Origin: RGIG7213 sp045657205
GTDB taxonomy: Bacteria; Bacillota; Clostridia; Oscillospirales; CAG-272
Direction: 5' to 3'
DNA: 8,935 bases
Assembly (NCBI GenBank): GCA_045657205.1
Contig: JAZOSS010000067.1
Span: 1 to 8,935, forward strand
Both the position numbers and the translations under genes were made by a program. How positions within the stretch are numbered: position 1 is the first letter of the stretch; each line of letters starts with the position of its first letter. Below are positions 5,815 through 8,935 of this stretch, piece after piece. The notes beneath the pieces were generated by a model, which worked only from the letters and a program-made list of their open reading frames with translations, did not search any database and had not been told where the DNA came from.

Positions 5815-5851
5815 AAAAAATCAAGGCTTTATTTTAAGGCCTTGATTTTTT
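5815..5851. terminator. Bidirectional terminator between rubrerythrin and the M20 gene
   Basis: Arms 5815-5830 and 5836-5851 pair over 16 bp (core TCAAGGC/GCCTTGA, one G-T pair) around a 5-nt loop, with A tract on the left and T tract on the right. It therefore works for rubrerythrin (plus) and for the converging M20 gene (minus), whose stop is 21 nt away. Confidence 0.88.
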
Positions 5852-5871
5852 ATTTATTAATGTATTTAATC

Positions 5872-7227
5872 TTACATATATTTAACCGTAACCGTTCCAT
5901 CAGGAGCATAGGTGACCGCCTCGCAGTCGAGCATCAGAGTATCTATGAATTTAAAATACTCGTCAATGGAAGAAAACGGCGGGGTATACTTTTCGATAAT
6001 ATTTTCCGCATTTGCACAGTTATTGCAAAGAAGCTCATACGCTATAAGAAGCTGTGCTGATGCCGAGTTTTTGCAATATCTCCACGGCTCGTTTATTTCA
6101 AAATCAACGCTGTGGCAAACTCCCTTACCGCCCGCGGCATTGAATTGAAGTCCCGGCATAACTGCCGTAAGATCACCAAAATCGGAACAGGCAGTTCCCC
6201 ATCCTTCATAAAGAAATTCAACCTTATCCTCTCCGACAAGATCAGAACAGCATTTTTCAGCCAGACGCATAAATTCTTCACTGTGAAGTTCGGGGGCGGC
6301 TGAATGGCGGTCGTGTATCTCAAGCATTGCGCCCATTGAGACTGCCGCCCCTGCAAGCGCTCTGTTCAATTTTTTATTTTCATAGCTTATAGCCTCGACC
6401 GTCTTACCTCTGACGTAGCTTTCGATCTCCATTTCATCGGGAATGATATTTACAGCGCAATTCACACCTTTCATTATCGGATGAAATTTTATAAAATCAC
6501 TTTCCTTGAAAGTTTCGCGAAGATCGTTACACGCCTGAAGCCCGAGTGTCGCCGCATACTGCGCATTGATACCGAGGTGAGGTGCAGCACCCGCGTGGGT
6601 TGCTTTACCTTTATATTTCAATATTTTTATGATACATCCGTTAGAACCCGGTCCTGCTTTGAATTCAAGACCGTCATCATTCGTGTTCGTATGTATCATA
6701 AGTGAAAGCCCTCTTTCATCAAAGAAGCCTCTCTTCATAAGCTCAACTTTTCCCGTAATATACGATATTACACCTTTTTTGCGAAGCTCGTCACGGTATG
6801 AAAGCTGTATCATTTCCTCAGCGGGTGTTGCTATGAGTCTTATTTTACCCGCCATACCGTCAATCATTCCGTCTTCTTTGAGTGCGGCGGCTATTCCGAG
6901 AAGCGTTGCTCCTTGTGCGTGATGACCGCAACAATGTGTCACACCGTCGATGCTTTGCGGATGGTTGGCGATATCAAGTGCATCAAGCTCACCCATAATA
7001 TACAAAGTAGGTCCGGGGATGCCTGTATCAATATCCGTATAAAATCCCGGGATATTCCCCGCTTCGATCAAATTATAACCCAAAGACTCAAACTTTTCTT
7101 TCAGATATTCGTGTGCCTGCCATTCGTTAAAACCCGTTTGAGGATGGCACCAAAGATATTTTTCCGCATCAAGCATCAAGTCTTTATGCTTTTCAACACT
7201 TGATACAATAAGCTCTTTTCTTTCCAC
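5872..7227 (-). CDS. M20-family amidohydrolase/metallopeptidase, GTG start
   Basis: This 451-residue dinuclear metal hydrolase belongs to the M20D-like group that includes aminoacylases, indole-3-acetyl-amino-acid hydrolases and the p-aminobenzoyl-glutamate hydrolase subunit AbgB; it should cleave an amide bond of an N-acyl amino acid or small peptide in the cytoplasm (no signal peptide). Visible are GELDALD (79-85), the metal motif CCGHH (Cys100, His102), ATPAEE with catalytic Glu137 and metal ligand Glu138, His179 in MIHTNT, the dimerisation/lid domain (about 190-310, KATHAGAAPHLGINA), and His372 in GVCHSVDFE near the C-terminus. The start is GTG: GGAGG (7235-7239) lies 7 nt upstream and GTG-GAA-AGA gives the expected N-terminus. 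It begins 2 bases after the stop of the GH78 gene, so the two are one operon. The extra histidine (CGHH instead of the more common CGHD) is a subfamily mark. Substrate cannot be read from the sequence. Confidence 0.9.
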   Translation of the reverse strand: MERKELIVSSVEKHKDLMLDAEKYLWCHPQTGFNEWQAHEYLKEKFESLGYNLIEAGNIPGFYTDIDTGIPGPTLYIMGELDALDIANHPQSIDGVTHCCGHHAQGATLLGIAAALKEDGMIDGMAGKIRLIATPAEEMIQLSYRDELRKKGVISYITGKVELMKRGFFDERGLSLMIHTNTNDDGLEFKAGPGSNGCIIKILKYKGKATHAGAAPHLGINAQYAATLGLQACNDLRETFKESDFIKFHPIMKGVNCAVNIIPDEMEIESYVRGKTVEAISYENKKLNRALAGAAVSMGAMLEIHDRHSAAPELHSEEFMRLAEKCCSDLVGEDKVEFLYEGWGTACSDFGDLTAVMPGLQFNAAGGKGVCHSVDFEINEPWRYCKNSASAQLLIAYELLCNNCANAENIIEKYTPPFSSIDEYFKFIDTLMLDCEAVTYAPDGTVTVKYM

Positions 7228-7229
7228 TT

Positions 7230-8935
7230 TTATTCCTCCGATGTGAATATGTATGAGCCGTATTTTACCGTTTTTTCTTCTCCGCAGAAATCAACGTGTG
7301 CCGTAATTCCGAAAGGAACTGTAAGATACAGCGTTTTCTTTCCGTATCTTCTCACCCATTTAACTTCAATATCGCCGTAAGGAGTTGACACGGTATCACT
7401 GCAGGAAAGAAGCGTATCAGGCATATACGGTTTGATTTCAACGTGTCGGAAGCCTCCGTCTGTCGGTTTTACGCCTGCTATATATGCGTGGAGGAAATAA
7501 TCAAGTGCACCGTACATAGGATGGTTGTGTGAGTTCATTCCCGGGTTCTTTTTAAGCTCAAATCTTTCCCACACGGTCGTCGCTTCGTGGTTTATTTCAA
7601 AGCCGATCGACGGATATTCGCTTCTGTTCAAAAGAGTCCAGGCTTCGTTTACGTATCCGTATTTTGCAAGCATATCGAAAAGATATTTCGTTGTAAGGTT
7701 GCCTGTCGTTATTTTATAATCATTATTAACGAGGTCATTCTTCATAAGTTCAGCGGTCTTTTCTTTTACGCCGTCGGGAAGTATATCGAGCCAAAGTGCG
7801 AAAGCGTGTGCGCCTTGTGAGCCCGTTGCGACAACTCCCGTTTCTTGATCTACCCACTTTTTATTGAAGGCTTCCTTTATTTTTTCAGAAAGCTCGTTAT
7901 AATACTCAACTTTATCCTCTCTGCCCGTTATTCTTGCAAACTCACTTAAAAGCTTGCAGTTGTAATACGAATATCCCGTTGACATAAGTATTCCGGGAGT
8001 TACGGCAGAGCCTGCGTCTTCTTCGGCTTTGCAAGCATACACGGGCGATGCCCAATCTCCGTAGTATGAGTAATTTACGATATAATCCTCGGAACGGCTT
8101 AAAAGCACGTCTTCCCATTTTGCAAAACCGTCAAAATACTCGTCTATAACCTTTGTATCGTTATAATGCAAGAAAGACTGATATGCGGCTATGAGGTACG
8201 CCGAGCAGACAGGGTCACCGGGATTGCCGCCGAACACGTACGGAACGGTACACGTTACAGCTCCCCTTACCTGCTGGTTTTCATAAATATCCTTTACTAT
8301 TTTCGGAAACAGCCGTCCCATATCGAAGTTATACGGTGTTACCTCAAATCTTACCGTTGCGTCGTTGAGCCAGCCCATTCTTTCATCTCTTTGCGGACAG
8401 TCGGTAAGTATACCGTGGATATTGGCTTTTTCCGTCATAACGGAGTTTTTATGTATGCGATCAACCATAGGGGATCCGCATCTGAAATCAGATAAATTAT
8501 CAACGTCAGAATAAATGGCAAAAGCAACAAAATCTTCCTTATCGGGTATCGTGCCGTATCCTTCAAGCTGCATATATCTGAAGCCGTGGTAGGAATAAGA
8601 AGGCGACCATATTTTATCGTTTGATTCTCTTCCGTTTGCTATATACGTATCGGTTGCTTTCGCACCTCTGAGAGGTGCCATAAAAAGCTCGCCCGTTTCG
8701 TCGTTGAGTATTTCGGCAAATTTCATTTTTACGTTTTGACCTTTTTTCATTCCGTGATAAAGCGGAAGCGGACAAAAGCCTGCTATGTTCTGTCCGAAGT
8801 CAAACACGTACGTATCGTCCGCCGTTCTGAACATTGAAATGGGGTGATAAAGATCATTCACGGTTATCGGTTGTACCGTCATAGGTTCAAGCTTACCGCC
8901 CGGTGCATCGCATATTACGGGTTTTGTGAAATGCT
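7230..8935 (-). CDS. GH78 alpha-L-rhamnosidase, 5' end outside window
   Basis: The 567 visible residues lack an N-terminus: the frame stays open through the right edge (HFTKPVICDAPGG ahead of the first in-window ATG at 8882), so that ATG is internal. Family GH78 enzymes remove terminal alpha-L-rhamnose by inversion from plant glycosides, pectin and bacterial polysaccharides. Visible are a beta-sandwich Bac_rhamnosid domain (about 20-130, FDFGQNIAG and YHGFRYMQLEGY), the (alpha/alpha)6 catalytic domain (about 145-490) with the acidic cluster DCPQRDERMGW (178-188) plus Asp191, and the TTVWERF motif (Glu456), then a C-terminal beta domain (about 495-567) starting after YIAGVKP. Usual GH78 length is 850-1000, so about a third is missing. 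No secretion signal can be judged. It overlaps no gene and is followed after 2 bases by the M20 gene, suggesting release and processing of a glycosylated, amide-linked compound, which is an inference only. Confidence 0.9.
   Translation of the reverse strand, partial: HFTKPVICDAPGGKLEPMTVQPITVNDLYHPISMFRTADDTYVFDFGQNIAGFCPLPLYHGMKKGQNVKMKFAEILNDETGELFMAPLRGAKATDTYIANGRESNDKIWSPSYSYHGFRYMQLEGYGTIPDKEDFVAFAIYSDVDNLSDFRCGSPMVDRIHKNSVMTEKANIHGILTDCPQRDERMGWLNDATVRFEVTPYNFDMGRLFPKIVKDIYENQQVRGAVTCTVPYVFGGNPGDPVCSAYLIAAYQSFLHYNDTKVIDEYFDGFAKWEDVLLSRSEDYIVNYSYYGDWASPVYACKAEEDAGSAVTPGILMSTGYSYYNCKLLSEFARITGREDKVEYYNELSEKIKEAFNKKWVDQETGVVATGSQGAHAFALWLDILPDGVKEKTAELMKNDLVNNDYKITTGNLTTKYLFDMLAKYGYVNEAWTLLNRSEYPSIGFEINHEATTVWERFELKKNPGMNSHNHPMYGALDYFLHAYIAGVKPTDGGFRHVEIKPYMPDTLLSCSDTVSTPYGDIEVKWVRRYGKKTLYLTVPFGITAHVDFCGEEKTVKYGSYIFTSEE

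Noticed and set aside
5743..6060. Plus-strand open frame between rubrerythrin and the M20 gene
   Set aside because: It overlaps the end of rubrerythrin, the terminator and the M20 coding region in a shadow frame and has no recognisable protein features.
8880..8882. ATG at 8882 as the start of the rhamnosidase
   Set aside because: The frame is open to the edge with family-like sequence upstream, no ribosome binding site is present, and the protein would lack its N-terminal domains.

Overview
The window reads as chromosome from a spore-forming, anaerobic, moderately AT-rich member of the Clostridia, probably gut-associated and close to Oscillospiraceae/Ruminococcaceae (lineage is inferred). 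The grounds are a full-length spoIVA with a sigma-E-type promoter, an archaeal/eukaryote-type prolyl-tRNA synthetase without editing insertion, a rubrerythrin, and an alpha-L-rhamnosidase for plant or host glycans.

Layout: (1) 1-400 holds the 5' end of a four-helix-bundle protein gene (minus strand) with its own strong promoter, then a compact array of short perfect palindromes joined by ATGATAT/ATATCAT linkers. The array stops at the terminator of a tRNA-Val(GAC) gene (402-478, minus). This is the least ordinary part of the window. (2) 552-2119 is a monocistronic sporulation unit: sigma-E-like promoter, spoIVA, terminator. (3) 2229-5203 is a two-gene unit, proS and a comM/YifB-type AAA+ ATPase gene, overlapping by one base (TAATG). 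(4) 5178-5851 is a rubrerythrin gene with a candidate promoter inside the end of comM, an inverted repeat in its leader and a terminator shared with the opposite strand. (5) 5872-8935, minus strand, is the end of an operon that runs in from beyond the right edge: a GH78 alpha-L-rhamnosidase (5' end missing) followed after 2 bases by an M20-family amidohydrolase that starts with GTG.

Most genes are core functions: spore coat assembly, tRNA charging, DNA handling during uptake or recombination, and peroxide detoxification. The right end is catabolic. The candidate for an undescribed system is the left edge: a four-helix-bundle gene whose promoter carries the same TGATAT motif that links the adjacent palindromes. 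The palindromes have different stem sequences but the same architecture, with motif spacing of 21-22 bp in the left half and an orientation switch in the middle. Nothing in the sequence proves a function for it.
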